A stretch of 64,000 bases of DNA from Vicinamibacterales bacterium (GTDB lineage: Bacteria > Acidobacteriota > Vicinamibacteria > Vicinamibacterales > UBA2999). Location of the stretch: NCBI GenBank assembly GCA_030680175.1, contig JAUXWO010000075.1, forward strand, positions 1 to 64,000. The letters are read 5' to 3'. Positions 8,217-16,835 of this stretch are shown piece by piece; position 1 is the stretch's first letter, and each line of letters starts with the position of its first letter. A program made the translations under genes and the position numbers. The notes under the pieces are model-generated. The model saw only the letters and a program-made list of their open reading frames with translations, did no database searches and was not told the origin of the DNA.

Positions 8217-9398
8217 ATGGCTGACGTCCGCACTGAAACGATGACCGTCAACATGGGGCCCCAGCACCCCAGCACGCACGGCGTGCTGCGGCTGGTGCTG
8301 GAGCTCGATGGCGAGACCGTCGTGTCCGTGTCGCCGACGATCGGCTACCTGCACACGGGCATCGAGAAGACGGCCGAGCAGAAGAAGTGGCAGCAGGTGA
8401 TCCCGCTCGTCGAGCGCATGGACTACCTCGCGGCGCAGTCCAACAGCCTCGCCTTCTGCCTGTCGGTCGAGAAGCTCCTCGACATCGAGGTGCCCGACCG
8501 CGTGCGGTGGATCCGCGTGCTCATCGCCGAGCTGCAGCGCATCAGCAGCCACCTGGTGTGGTTCGGCACGCACGCGATGGAGATTGGCGCCATCACCGGC
8601 ATGCTCTACGCGTTCCGCGAGCGCGAGCTGCTGATGAACCTCAACGAGCTGCTCGCCGGCTTCCGCTTCTTCCCGAGCTACATTCGCGTCGGCGGCCTGC
8701 GCGAGGACCTGCCGCGCGGCTACAAGGAAGCGGTCACCGCCTTCCTCGACCGCTTCCCGGGCAAGCTCGACGAGTACGAGACGCTCATCACCAAGAACCC
8801 GATCTGGCTCGACCGGACGCGGGGCGTCGGCGCCATCTCGCTCGAGGACGCGTACGCGTGGGGGCTGTTCGGCCCGATTGCGCGGGCGGCCGGCGGCGAC
8901 TACGACGTGCGGCGCGCGTTCCCGTACCTCGGCTACGAGACGTTCGACTTCGACGTGATCGGCGCCAGCAACGGCGACGTCTACGACCGCTACCTGGTGC
9001 GCGTCGCCGAGATGCGGGAGAGCGTGAAGATCTGCCGCCAGGCCCTCGAGCGCATCGACCCGGTGGGCGCGTGGGGCGTCGACGACCCGCGCATCGTGCC
9101 GCCGCCGAAGGATCGCGTGTATACCGAGATGGAAGCGCTCATCCAGCACTTCCTGATCTACTCGCAGGGGTTCAACGTGCCGGCGGGCGAGGCCTACGTG
9201 CCGGTCGAAGGCCCCCGCGGCGAGCATGGCTGCTACGTGGTGTCCGACGGCAGCAACCGCCCGTGGCGCGTGCACATGCGGTCGCCCGGGCTGATGGCCA
9301 GCCAGGCGCTGCACAAGTTCATCGTCGGCGGCATGATTGCGGACGTCATCGCGGTCATCGGATCGCTGGACGTGGTGATGGGAGACGTGGATCGATGA
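8217..9398 (+). CDS. nuoD: NADH-quinone oxidoreductase subunit D
   Basis: A 393-aa peripheral-arm subunit (49-kDa type), related to the large subunit of NiFe hydrogenases, that forms the quinone cavity with NuoB. The N-terminus has the invariant MGPQHPSTHGVLRL motif and the GYLHTGIEK sequence. The C-terminus ends in the family pattern IGSLDVVMGDVDR. The start ATG sits directly after an intergenic repeat. The stop overlaps the start of nuoEF as ATGA, so translation is coupled. Length and motifs are normal. Confidence 0.97.
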   Translation: MADVRTETMTVNMGPQHPSTHGVLRLVLELDGETVVSVSPTIGYLHTGIEKTAEQKKWQQVIPLVERMDYLAAQSNSLAFCLSVEKLLDIEVPDRVRWIRVLIAELQRISSHLVWFGTHAMEIGAITGMLYAFRERELLMNLNELLAGFRFFPSYIRVGGLREDLPRGYKEAVTAFLDRFPGKLDEYETLITKNPIWLDRTRGVGAISLEDAYAWGLFGPIARAAGGDYDVRRAFPYLGYETFDFDVIGASNGDVYDRYLVRVAEMRESVKICRQALERIDPVGAWGVDDPRIVPPPKDRVYTEMEALIQHFLIYSQGFNVPAGEAYVPVEGPRGEHGCYVVSDGSNRPWRVHMRSPGLMASQALHKFIVGGMIADVIAVIGSLDVVMGDVDR

Positions 9399-11356
9399 GC
9401 TTTCATCCGGTCATGCCGTACGGGACGGAGCGCTGGCACCGGTCGGAACGCAAGACGCTGCCCGAGGGCCCGGAGTTCCAGTTCACGGCGGAGGCCCGTG
9501 CGCGGTTCGAGGCGTTCGCGGCGCACTACGCGCCCGAGCACCGGCGGTCGGCCGTGCTGCACGCGCTCTACCTGGCGCAGGAGCAGCAGGGCTACATCTC
9601 GGCGAACGCGGTGCGCCACGTGGCGGAGGTCATCGGCTGCACGACGGCCGACGTCGAGGACGTCGTCTCCTACTACGTGATGTTCCACCGCGCGCCGGTC
9701 GGCACCTACGTGCTGCAGGTCTGCACGACGCTGTCGTGTGCGCTGGCCGGGGCCGAGCGCGTCGTGGAGGAACTCTGCGAGCTGCTGCAGATTCGCCCGG
9801 GCGAGACCGATCCCACGGGCCTCTTCACCGTCCAGAAGATGGAATGCCTCGGCGCGTGCGACCGCGCGCCGGTGATGATGGTGAACAACGAGCACTGGCA
9901 CGAGGCGCTCCAGCCCGGCCAGGCGGCCGGCCTGCTGGCGCGGATGAAGACCGACGGCGTCACGGCGCTCTCGGGCTGCCATCTCGACGTCGAGCATCAG
10001 CCCGGCGCGGGCCAGGGCCGGTCGACCACCCCGGCGCACGGGAAGGCGGCGGCGACGTACGAGCCGGTCCTGACCAAGTACGCGTTCACGCCGAACGGCT
10101 TCACGCTGGATCACTACCGCCAGCATCAGCAGGGGTACGAGGGCCTGAAGAAGGCGCTCACGCTCACGCCCGATCAGGTGATCGAGGAAGTGAAGGCGTC
10201 GGGGCTGCGCGGGCGCGGCGGCGCCGGCTTCCCGACCGGGCTCAAGTGGCAGTTCGTCGACAAGAAGTCGCCGAAGCCGAAGTACATCGTCTGCAACGCC
10301 GACGAGAGCGAGCCGGGCACCTTCAAGGATCACCTGCTGATGGAGCGGAATCCCCATCTGCTGGTCGAGGGGTGCCTCATCGGCTGCTACGCCATCGGCG
10401 CGAAGGCCGCCTACATCTACATCCGCGGCGAGTTCTACCACCTGTTCCCGGCGATGGAGCGCGCCATCGAGGAGGCGCGGCAGGCCGGGCTGCTCGGGAC
10501 GAACATCCTCGGGTCGGGCTTCGACTGCGAGGTGTACCTGCACCGCGGGGCCGGCGCGTACGAGGCGGGGGAGGAGACGGCGCTGCTCGAGTCGCTCGAG
10601 GGCAAGCGCGCGCAGCCGCGCTTCAAGCCGCCGTTCCCGGCCTCGCACGGCGCGTGGGGCTGCCCGACGGCGGTCAACAACGTCGAGACGCTCTGCAACG
10701 TGCCGATCGTGATGACGCGCGGGGCCGGCTGGTACGCCGCGCTCGGGCCGGAGAAGAACGGCGGACCGAAGCTGTTCTGCGTCAGCGGCCACGTGAAGCG
10801 TCCCGGGGTGTTCGAAGCCCCCATGCACGTGACGCTGCGCGAGCTGATCTTCGACTACGCCGGCGGCATGCGCGACGGGCACACGCTCAAGGCCGTGATC
10901 CCCGGCGGGTCGTCGGTGCCGATTCTCCTGCCGGACCAGATCGACATCCCGGCGAGCTTCGACGAGGTGGCGAAGGCGGGGTCGCTGCTCGGCTCGGCGG
11001 CCATCATGGTGCTCGACGAGACGACCGACATGGTGTGGCTCGCCGACAACCTGCTGCACTTCTACCGCCACGAGTCGTGCGGCAAGTGCACGCCCTGCCG
11101 CGAGGGCACCGACTGGCTCTGGAAGCTCCTGCAGCGCCTGCTGAAGGGCGAGGGCCGGGAGAAGGACATCGCGCTGCTCGAGAGCGTCGCGCAGCAGATC
11201 AACGGGAAGACGCTCTGCGCGTTCGGCGACGCCGCCGCGACGCCGGTGCTCACGACCATCAAGCACTTCCGCGCGGAGTTCGAGGCGTACGTGCGCGGCG
11301 AGCAGCCGCCGCCGGCCGACTACCGCGCGCGGCAGCCGGTGGGCGCGGACCACTAG
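9395..11356 (+). CDS. nuoEF: fused NADH-quinone oxidoreductase subunits E and F
   Basis: One uninterrupted 653-aa reading frame covers two complex I subunits. Residues 1-185 are NuoE, the thioredoxin-fold 2Fe-2S protein, with ligands C110, C115, C151 and C155. Residues 186-222 are a flexible linker rich in Gly, Ala and Thr. Residues 223-653 are NuoF, which binds FMN and NADH through GRGGAGFPTG (about 272-281) and holds cluster N3 via C562, C565, C568 and C608. No start codon with a ribosome-binding site precedes the NuoF part, so a true fusion is the simplest reading. It overlaps nuoD by four bases. nuoG would normally follow, but it is absent from the operon. Confidence 0.92.
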   Translation: MSFHPVMPYGTERWHRSERKTLPEGPEFQFTAEARARFEAFAAHYAPEHRRSAVLHALYLAQEQQGYISANAVRHVAEVIGCTTADVEDVVSYYVMFHRAPVGTYVLQVCTTLSCALAGAERVVEELCELLQIRPGETDPTGLFTVQKMECLGACDRAPVMMVNNEHWHEALQPGQAAGLLARMKTDGVTALSGCHLDVEHQPGAGQGRSTTPAHGKAAATYEPVLTKYAFTPNGFTLDHYRQHQQGYEGLKKALTLTPDQVIEEVKASGLRGRGGAGFPTGLKWQFVDKKSPKPKYIVCNADESEPGTFKDHLLMERNPHLLVEGCLIGCYAIGAKAAYIYIRGEFYHLFPAMERAIEEARQAGLLGTNILGSGFDCEVYLHRGAGAYEAGEETALLESLEGKRAQPRFKPPFPASHGAWGCPTAVNNVETLCNVPIVMTRGAGWYAALGPEKNGGPKLFCVSGHVKRPGVFEAPMHVTLRELIFDYAGGMRDGHTLKAVIPGGSSVPILLPDQIDIPASFDEVAKAGSLLGSAAIMVLDETTDMVWLADNLLHFYRHESCGKCTPCREGTDWLWKLLQRLLKGEGREKDIALLESVAQQINGKTLCAFGDAAATPVLTTIKHFRAEFEAYVRGEQPPPADYRARQPVGADH

Positions 11357-11389
11357 GCCGCCGGCACAGGGGATCAAGGGACGACGTCG

Positions 11390-12418
11390 ATGCTGGATGC
11401 GCAGATACTCGCCTACGCGGTGCTCGTGCTCGTGGTGTTCTTCGCGCTGCAGATTTCTGCGGCCGTGATGGTGTACGCCGAGCGCAAGGTGGCCGCCGGC
11501 ATGCAGCAGCGGCTGGGGCCGTACCTGGTCGGGCCGCGCGGGCTGCTGCAGCCGATTGCCGACATCGTCAAGCTCTTCTTCAAGGAGGAGCTGCGGCCCA
11601 AGGCGGCCGACTGGTTCCTCTTCAGCCTGGCGCCCATCATTTCGGTGGCCGCCGCCTTCGTCGCGTTCGCGCCCGTGCCGTTCGGCGCCGCGACCACGTT
11701 CTTCGGGCTGCTCGACGAGCCGCTCCCGCTGCAGATCGCCGACGTGAACGTCGCGGTGCTGGTGATCTTCGCGGTGGCGTCGATGGGCGTCTACGGGATC
11801 ATCCTGGCCGGGTGGGCGAGCAACAGCAAGTACTCGCTGCTCGGCGGCCTCCGCAGCGCCGCGCAGATGGTGAGCTACGAGCTGGCGTTCGGCATGGCGC
11901 TCGCCACCATCGTCCTGATGGCCGGGTCGCTCTCGCTGCAGGACATCGTCGCGAACCAGTCGGGCACGTGGTTCGGGTTCCTCCCGCAGTGGTACATCTT
12001 CGTGCAGCCGGTCGGGTTCCTCGTCTTCTGGATCGCGGGCATCGCCGAGACCAACCGCGCGCCGTTCGACTTCCCGGAAGCCGAGCAGGAACTGGTCGCC
12101 GGCTACCACACCGAGTACAGCAGCATGCGCTTCGCCATGTTCTTCATGGCCGAGTACATCAACATGGTCACGGTGTCGGCCGTGGTCGTGAACCTGTTCC
12201 TCGGCGGCTGGCACGGCCCCTGGCTGCCCGAGTCGCTCGGCTGGATCTGGTTCCTCGTCAAGCTGTCGGTGCTGCTCTTCATCTACCTGTGGCTGCGCTG
12301 GACGCTGCCGCGCTTCCGCTACGACCAGTTGATGGCCTTCGGCTGGAAGGTGCTGCTGCCGGTGGCCACGGTGAATCTGCTGCTGACCGCAGCGGGGGTG
12401 ATTTACTTTGGGCTCTGA
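11390..12418 (+). CDS. nuoH: NADH-quinone oxidoreductase subunit H
   Basis: A 342-aa membrane subunit with about eight helices. It connects the quinone site to the antiporter-like subunits. Recognisable motifs are YAERKVAAGMQQRLGP near residue 29, GWASNSKYSLLGGLRSAAQ, and the acidic loop AGIAETNRAPFDFPEAEQEL, which belongs to the E-channel region. An AAGGGA ribosome-binding site precedes the ATG. Its 3' end overlaps the TTG start of nuoJ. NuoI, usually encoded next, is missing here. Confidence 0.97.
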   Translation: MLDAQILAYAVLVLVVFFALQISAAVMVYAERKVAAGMQQRLGPYLVGPRGLLQPIADIVKLFFKEELRPKAADWFLFSLAPIISVAAAFVAFAPVPFGAATTFFGLLDEPLPLQIADVNVAVLVIFAVASMGVYGIILAGWASNSKYSLLGGLRSAAQMVSYELAFGMALATIVLMAGSLSLQDIVANQSGTWFGFLPQWYIFVQPVGFLVFWIAGIAETNRAPFDFPEAEQELVAGYHTEYSSMRFAMFFMAEYINMVTVSAVVVNLFLGGWHGPWLPESLGWIWFLVKLSVLLFIYLWLRWTLPRFRYDQLMAFGWKVLLPVATVNLLLTAAGVIYFGL

Positions 12419-12935
12419 TCAGCTCCTCTTTGTCGGCTTCGGGGCGCTGGCGCTCCTGGGCGCGCTCGCCGTGGTGGCGCAGCCGAACCCCGTCTACAGC
12501 GTCATCGCCCTCATCGTCTCGTTCTTCGGGCTGTCGGGCCTCTACGTGCTGCTCGAGTCGCCCTTCGTGGCCGTCGTCCAGATCATCATCTACGCCGGCG
12601 CCATCATGGTGCTGTTCCTGTTCGTGGTGATGCTACTGAACGCGACGCGCGAGGACGGCAGCGAGTGGGATCGCGCGCATCCGTACTACCGGCCGGGGCC
12701 GATGCGCCTCGGCGCGGTGCTGGCGGTCCTGTTCGGCGTTCAGATGATCTGGGCGCTGACGCGGACGGTCGGGCTCGGCGTGGGCGTCGGCGAGACGCGC
12801 CCCGCCGTCGAGAGCGTGCGGGACGTGGGCCGGGTCCTGTTCACCGACTACATGTTCGCGTTCGAAGTGACCTCGATCCTGATCCTCGCCGCGATGGTCG
12901 GGGCGGTCGTGCTCGCCAGACGGCGGGAGGAGTAA
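12408..12935 (+). CDS. nuoJ: NADH-quinone oxidoreductase subunit J
   Basis: A 175-aa membrane subunit with five predicted helices. The family motif GLYVLLESPFVAVVQIIIYA (residues about 45-64) and the following AGAIMVLFLFVVMLLN are clear. Translation appears to start at TTG inside the end of nuoH, because that codon gives the expected N-terminus and no ATG or GTG is available. A GGGGG-containing purine stretch precedes it. The stop is 4 bp from nuoK. Confidence 0.94.
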   Translation: MGSDQLLFVGFGALALLGALAVVAQPNPVYSVIALIVSFFGLSGLYVLLESPFVAVVQIIIYAGAIMVLFLFVVMLLNATREDGSEWDRAHPYYRPGPMRLGAVLAVLFGVQMIWALTRTVGLGVGVGETRPAVESVRDVGRVLFTDYMFAFEVTSILILAAMVGAVVLARRREE

Positions 12936-12939
12936 GCGG

Positions 12940-13242
12940 ATGATTCCGCTCAGCTATTACCTGGTGCTGTCGGGGGCGCTGTTCGCCATCGGAACGGCGG
13001 GCGTGTTCCTGCGGCGCAACATCATCACGCTGCTGCTGTCGGTCGAGATCATGCTGAACGCCGTGAATCTCACCTTCGTGGCCTTCGGCCGGCAGCAGGG
13101 GGTCGTCGACGGCCAGATCATCACGTTCTTCGTGATGACCGTCGCGGCGGCCGAAGCCGCCGTCGGGCTCGGCCTGGTCATCGCCCTGTTCCGCGGCCGC
13201 GAGTCGCTCAATCCCGAAGCGTTCACGGCGCTCAAGTGGTGA
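12940..13242 (+). CDS. nuoK: NADH-quinone oxidoreductase subunit K
   Basis: A 100-aa subunit related to MrpC, with three transmembrane helices and the conserved glutamates of the proton path (SVEIMLNAVNLTF and AAAEAAVGLGLVIALFR). A GGAGGAG ribosome-binding site overlaps the nuoJ stop. The length is exactly typical for the family. Confidence 0.97.
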   Translation: MIPLSYYLVLSGALFAIGTAGVFLRRNIITLLLSVEIMLNAVNLTFVAFGRQQGVVDGQIITFFVMTVAAAEAAVGLGLVIALFRGRESLNPEAFTALKW

Positions 13243-13246
13243 TGTT

Positions 13247-15247
13247 GTGCTGTCGCTGATTCCCCTGCTTCCGTTCGCCGGCTTCCTCGTCAACGCGTCG
13301 ATGGGGCGCCGCCTGCCGAAGGCGGCCTCCGGCGGCCTCGCGTCGGCGGTGATGGTCGCCTCGTTCCTCGTTGCCGTGCAGCAGGTGTGGGCGCTGGCCG
13401 CCCTGCCCGCCGGCGAGCGCGCCCTCTCGCAGACGGTCTTCACCTGGATCGCCTCCGGCGACTTCGTGATCGACCTCACGTTCCGGCTGGATCCGCTGTC
13501 GGCCGTGATGATCCTCGTCATCACGGGCATCGGCTCGCTCATCCACATCTACTCGACCGCCTACATGCACGAGGAGACCGGCAGCGAGTTCGCGCGGTAC
13601 TTCTCGTACCTGAACCTGTTCGTCTTCTTCATGCTGCTGCTCGTCCTCGGCTCGAACTTCCTCGTGATGTTCGTCGGCTGGGAGGGCGTGGGCCTCTGCT
13701 CCTACCTCCTGATCGGCTTCTACTACACGAAGAAGGCCGCCGGCGACGCCAGCAAGAAGGCGTTCATCGTCAACCGCATCGGCGACTACGCGTTCATCCT
13801 GGGGACGCTGCTGGCGCTCGTGACGTTCGGCACGCTCGACTTCCAGCAGATTGCCGGCCAGGTGGCCGCGATGCCGCCCGAGGTCACCTTCGGCACCTTC
13901 TCGCTCATCACGCTCCTGCTGTTCATCGGGGCCACGGGCAAGTCGGCGCAGATTCCCCTCTACACCTGGCTCCCCGACGCGATGGAGGGCCCGACCCCGG
14001 TCTCCGCCCTCATCCACGCGGCGACGATGGTGACGGCGGGCGTGTACATGATCGGGCGGAATGCGGTCCTGTTCGAGGCCGCGCCCCTCACGCTCACCAT
14101 CGTGGCCGTCGTCGGCGCGCTGACGGCGATCTTCGCCGGCACGATCGCCATCGCCCAGAACGACATCAAGCGCGTCCTGGCGTATTCGACCGTGTCGCAG
14201 CTCGGCTACATGTTCCTGGCGATGGGCGTCGGCGCGTTCGGCGCGGGCATCTTCCACCTGTTTACGCACGCCTTCTTCAAGGCGCTGCTGTTCCTCGGGT
14301 CGGGCGCGGTCATCCATGCCCTGCACCACGAGCAGGACATCCGCCACATGGGCGGCCTCAAGGCGAAGCTGCCCGTCACCTACTGGACGTTCCTGATCGG
14401 CTCGATCGCCATCGCGGGCGTGCCGCCGCTGGCCGGGTTCTTCTCGAAGGACGAGGTCCTCTTCTACACCTTCTACAACGGCCACCAGCTGCTGTGGGTC
14501 GTCGGCGTCATCACGTCGCTGCTGACGGCGACCTACATGTTCCGCCTGGTGTTCCTGACCTTTCATGGGGAGTATCGGGGGCCGCAGAGTGCACAAGGTG
14601 CCCAGCGTGCCCACGGTGCACATGGTGCGGCAGCGGAGCACTCTGGGCACTCCGAGCACTCCGTGCACGACGCCCCGCCCGCGATGGCGGTGGTGCTGAT
14701 CCTCCTGGCGATCGGGTCGGCGGTGGTCGGCTTCCTCGGCGTGCCGCACGCGCTCGGCGGGCACAACCAGTTCGGCGAGTGGCTGCATCCGTCGTTCGTG
14801 GCGCCGGCGGCGCACGGGATGGCCGAGGCGGCCTCCGCGGCCGATGAGGCGTCGAAGATCGCGCTCGAGCGGCTGCTGATGGCGATCTCGGTCCTGGTCG
14901 CGTTGGCGGGCATCGCGCTGGCGTTCGGCGTGTGGGTGCGGCGGCCGGAGATCGCCGACCGCGCCGCGGCGCAGTTCCCCGGGGTGCACCGCCTGCTGCT
15001 CAACAAGTACTACGTCGACGAGGCCTACGACGCGGCCGTCGTGCAGCCGATCCACCGGCTGTCGCAGGACGGGCTGTGGCGGGCGATGGACGTGAAGGTG
15101 GTCGACGGCGCGGTGAACGCCGCCGGCCAGGCCGTGGGCGGCCTGAGCGCCGTGCTGCGGCTCGTGCAGACCGGGTCGGTGCGCAGCTACGCGGCGTCGA
15201 CGTTCCTCGGCGCCGTGGTGATCCTCGGCTACTTCCTCTGGAGATAA
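13247..15247 (+). CDS. nuoL: NADH-quinone oxidoreductase subunit L
   Basis: A 666-aa antiporter-like proton-pumping subunit, the distal end of the complex I membrane arm, with a long C-terminal amphipathic helix (about residues 560-640). Motifs include GWEGVGLCSYLLIGFYY, the conserved lysine region TGKSAQIPLYTWLPDAMEGPTPVSA, and NDIKRVLAYSTVSQLGYM. Translation starts at GTG, four bases after nuoK, since the nearby ATG opens a frame that stops at once. Residues about 447-474 are an inserted run (AQGAQRAHGAHG, then EHSGHSEHS) encoded by a 9-bp repeat. It lies in a variable loop where family members differ, so function is probably intact. Confidence 0.96.
   Translation: MLSLIPLLPFAGFLVNASMGRRLPKAASGGLASAVMVASFLVAVQQVWALAALPAGERALSQTVFTWIASGDFVIDLTFRLDPLSAVMILVITGIGSLIHIYSTAYMHEETGSEFARYFSYLNLFVFFMLLLVLGSNFLVMFVGWEGVGLCSYLLIGFYYTKKAAGDASKKAFIVNRIGDYAFILGTLLALVTFGTLDFQQIAGQVAAMPPEVTFGTFSLITLLLFIGATGKSAQIPLYTWLPDAMEGPTPVSALIHAATMVTAGVYMIGRNAVLFEAAPLTLTIVAVVGALTAIFAGTIAIAQNDIKRVLAYSTVSQLGYMFLAMGVGAFGAGIFHLFTHAFFKALLFLGSGAVIHALHHEQDIRHMGGLKAKLPVTYWTFLIGSIAIAGVPPLAGFFSKDEVLFYTFYNGHQLLWVVGVITSLLTATYMFRLVFLTFHGEYRGPQSAQGAQRAHGAHGAAAEHSGHSEHSVHDAPPAMAVVLILLAIGSAVVGFLGVPHALGGHNQFGEWLHPSFVAPAAHGMAEAASAADEASKIALERLLMAISVLVALAGIALAFGVWVRRPEIADRAAAQFPGVHRLLLNKYYVDEAYDAAVVQPIHRLSQDGLWRAMDVKVVDGAVNAAGQAVGGLSAVLRLVQTGSVRSYAASTFLGAVVILGYFLWR
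14585..14668. repeat. in-frame 9-bp repeat insertion in nuoL
   Basis: About nine imperfect 9-bp units of the type GGTGCCCAC and, in the second half, the opposite-sense GGGCACTCC type encode an Ala-Gly-His then His-Ser-Glu rich loop. Unit length is a multiple of three, so the reading frame is preserved. It is related in sequence to the GGCAC arrays at 5842-5929 and 41591-41761. Confidence 0.7.
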
Positions 15248-15255
15248 AGGACGCC

Positions 15256-16833
15256 GTGACTGGCTTGCCGCTGCTCTCGATCCTGATCGCGCTGCCGCTC
15301 CTCGCGGCCGGCCTGCTGCTCTTCGTCGACAACCGCGACGGCGCGCGGGACGGCCTGGTGCGCGGCGTGGGCCTGGGGGCGTCGCTGCTCGTGTTCGTGC
15401 TGACGCTCGGCCTGTGGGCCGGCTTCGACCCGTCGGCCACGGCCGCCGAGTTCCAGTTCGTCGAGCGCCACGCCTGGATTCCCGCCTTCGGCATCGACTA
15501 CTACCTCGGGATCGACGGCATCAGCCTGCTGCTGATCGTGCTGACGGGCTTCCTGACGCCCATCGCGCTGCTGACGGCCTGGGAGTCGGTGCACATGAAG
15601 GTGAAGGAGTTCGTCGCCTTCATGCTGGCGCTCGAGGCCGCCATGATCGGCGTCTTCGCGTCGCTCGACGTGTTCCTCTTCTACGTCTTCTGGGACTTCA
15701 TGCTCATCCCGATGTACTTCCTCATCGGGGTGTGGGGCTACGAGCGCCGGATCTACGCCGCCATCAAGTTCATGCTCTACACGATGGCGGGGAGCGTCCT
15801 GATGCTCATCGCCATCATCGGACTCTCGTGGCTGCACTACACGGTCACGGGCGAGTACACCTTCGACCTGCTGAAGCTCTATGCGCTGGAGGTGCCCGCG
15901 CACCTGCAGTACTGGTTCTTCCTGGCGTTCGCGCTGGCGTTCGCCATCAAGGTGCCGCTCTTCCCGTTCCACACGTGGCTGCCGGATGCCCACGTCGAGG
16001 CGCCGACGCCCGGCTCGGTCATCCTGGCCGGCGTGCTGCTGAAGATGGGCACCTACGGGCTCATCCGCTTCGCCTTCCCGCTCTTCCCCGAGGCCGCGCT
16101 CTACTTCGCGCCGCTCCTCGCCACGCTCGCCGTCATCGCGATCGTCTATGGCGCGCTCGTCGCGATGGTGCAGCCCGACATGAAGAAGCTCGTGGCCTAC
16201 TCGTCGGTGAGCCACATGGGCTTCATCGTGCTCGGGATCGCCGCGATGAACGTGCAGGGCGTGCAGGGCGCCGTCTACCAGATGCTGGCGCACGGCGTCG
16301 CCACGGGCGGGCTCTTCGCGCTCGTCGGCATGCTGTCGGACCGGCGGCACACGCGCCTCATCAGCGAGTTTGGCGGCCTGAAGGCGGTGATGCCGCGGCT
16401 GACCGCCGCCTTCGTCATCATCATGCTGGCCTCGGTCGGCCTGCCCGGGCTGAACGGGTTCGTCGGCGAGTTCCTGATCATGGTCGGGGCCTTCCGGTGG
16501 GCGCCGGGCTACGTGGTCGTGGCCGGGCTCGGCGTGATCCTGTCGGCCGTCTACATGCTGTGGATGTTCCAGCGCGTGTTCCTCGGCGAGATCACGCACG
16601 AGGAAAACCGGTCGCAGCCCGACCTGACCGTCCGCGAATGGGCCGTCATCGGCCCGCTCTGCGCGATGGCCATCGTCATGGGCGTCGTGCCAAACGTGTT
16701 TCTCAAGCCGATGGAGCCGGCCGTGACGCGCCTGGTCGAGCGGATGGAGCGGCACCAGCCGATGCGGGTGGAGGGCACGGCGCCGCCGCGCCTCGAGGTG
16801 GCCGCCGCTCCGGCGCGTGAGGCGCGCGAGTAA
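15256..16833 (+). CDS. nuoM: NADH-quinone oxidoreductase subunit M
   Basis: A 525-aa antiporter-like proton-pumping subunit with about 14 helices. Key regions are the glutamate helix MLALEAAMIGVFASLDVFLF, the lysine and proline helix KVPLFPFHTWLPDAHVEAPT, and the later DMKKLVAYSSVSHMGF. I placed the start at the GTG at 15256, eight bases after the nuoL stop and behind a GATAAAGGA ribosome-binding site. This gives the normal length. Upstream in-frame sequence belongs to nuoL in another frame. nuoN follows after two bases. Confidence 0.95.
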   Translation: MTGLPLLSILIALPLLAAGLLLFVDNRDGARDGLVRGVGLGASLLVFVLTLGLWAGFDPSATAAEFQFVERHAWIPAFGIDYYLGIDGISLLLIVLTGFLTPIALLTAWESVHMKVKEFVAFMLALEAAMIGVFASLDVFLFYVFWDFMLIPMYFLIGVWGYERRIYAAIKFMLYTMAGSVLMLIAIIGLSWLHYTVTGEYTFDLLKLYALEVPAHLQYWFFLAFALAFAIKVPLFPFHTWLPDAHVEAPTPGSVILAGVLLKMGTYGLIRFAFPLFPEAALYFAPLLATLAVIAIVYGALVAMVQPDMKKLVAYSSVSHMGFIVLGIAAMNVQGVQGAVYQMLAHGVATGGLFALVGMLSDRRHTRLISEFGGLKAVMPRLTAAFVIIMLASVGLPGLNGFVGEFLIMVGAFRWAPGYVVVAGLGVILSAVYMLWMFQRVFLGEITHEENRSQPDLTVREWAVIGPLCAMAIVMGVVPNVFLKPMEPAVTRLVERMERHQPMRVEGTAPPRLEVAAAPAREARE

Positions 16834-16835
16834 TC

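Noticed and set aside
9233-12214. 993-codon minus-strand frame across nuoD-nuoH
   Set aside because: Shadow of nuoEF and nuoH with the same His/Arg/Glu-rich composition. No plausible start or domain.
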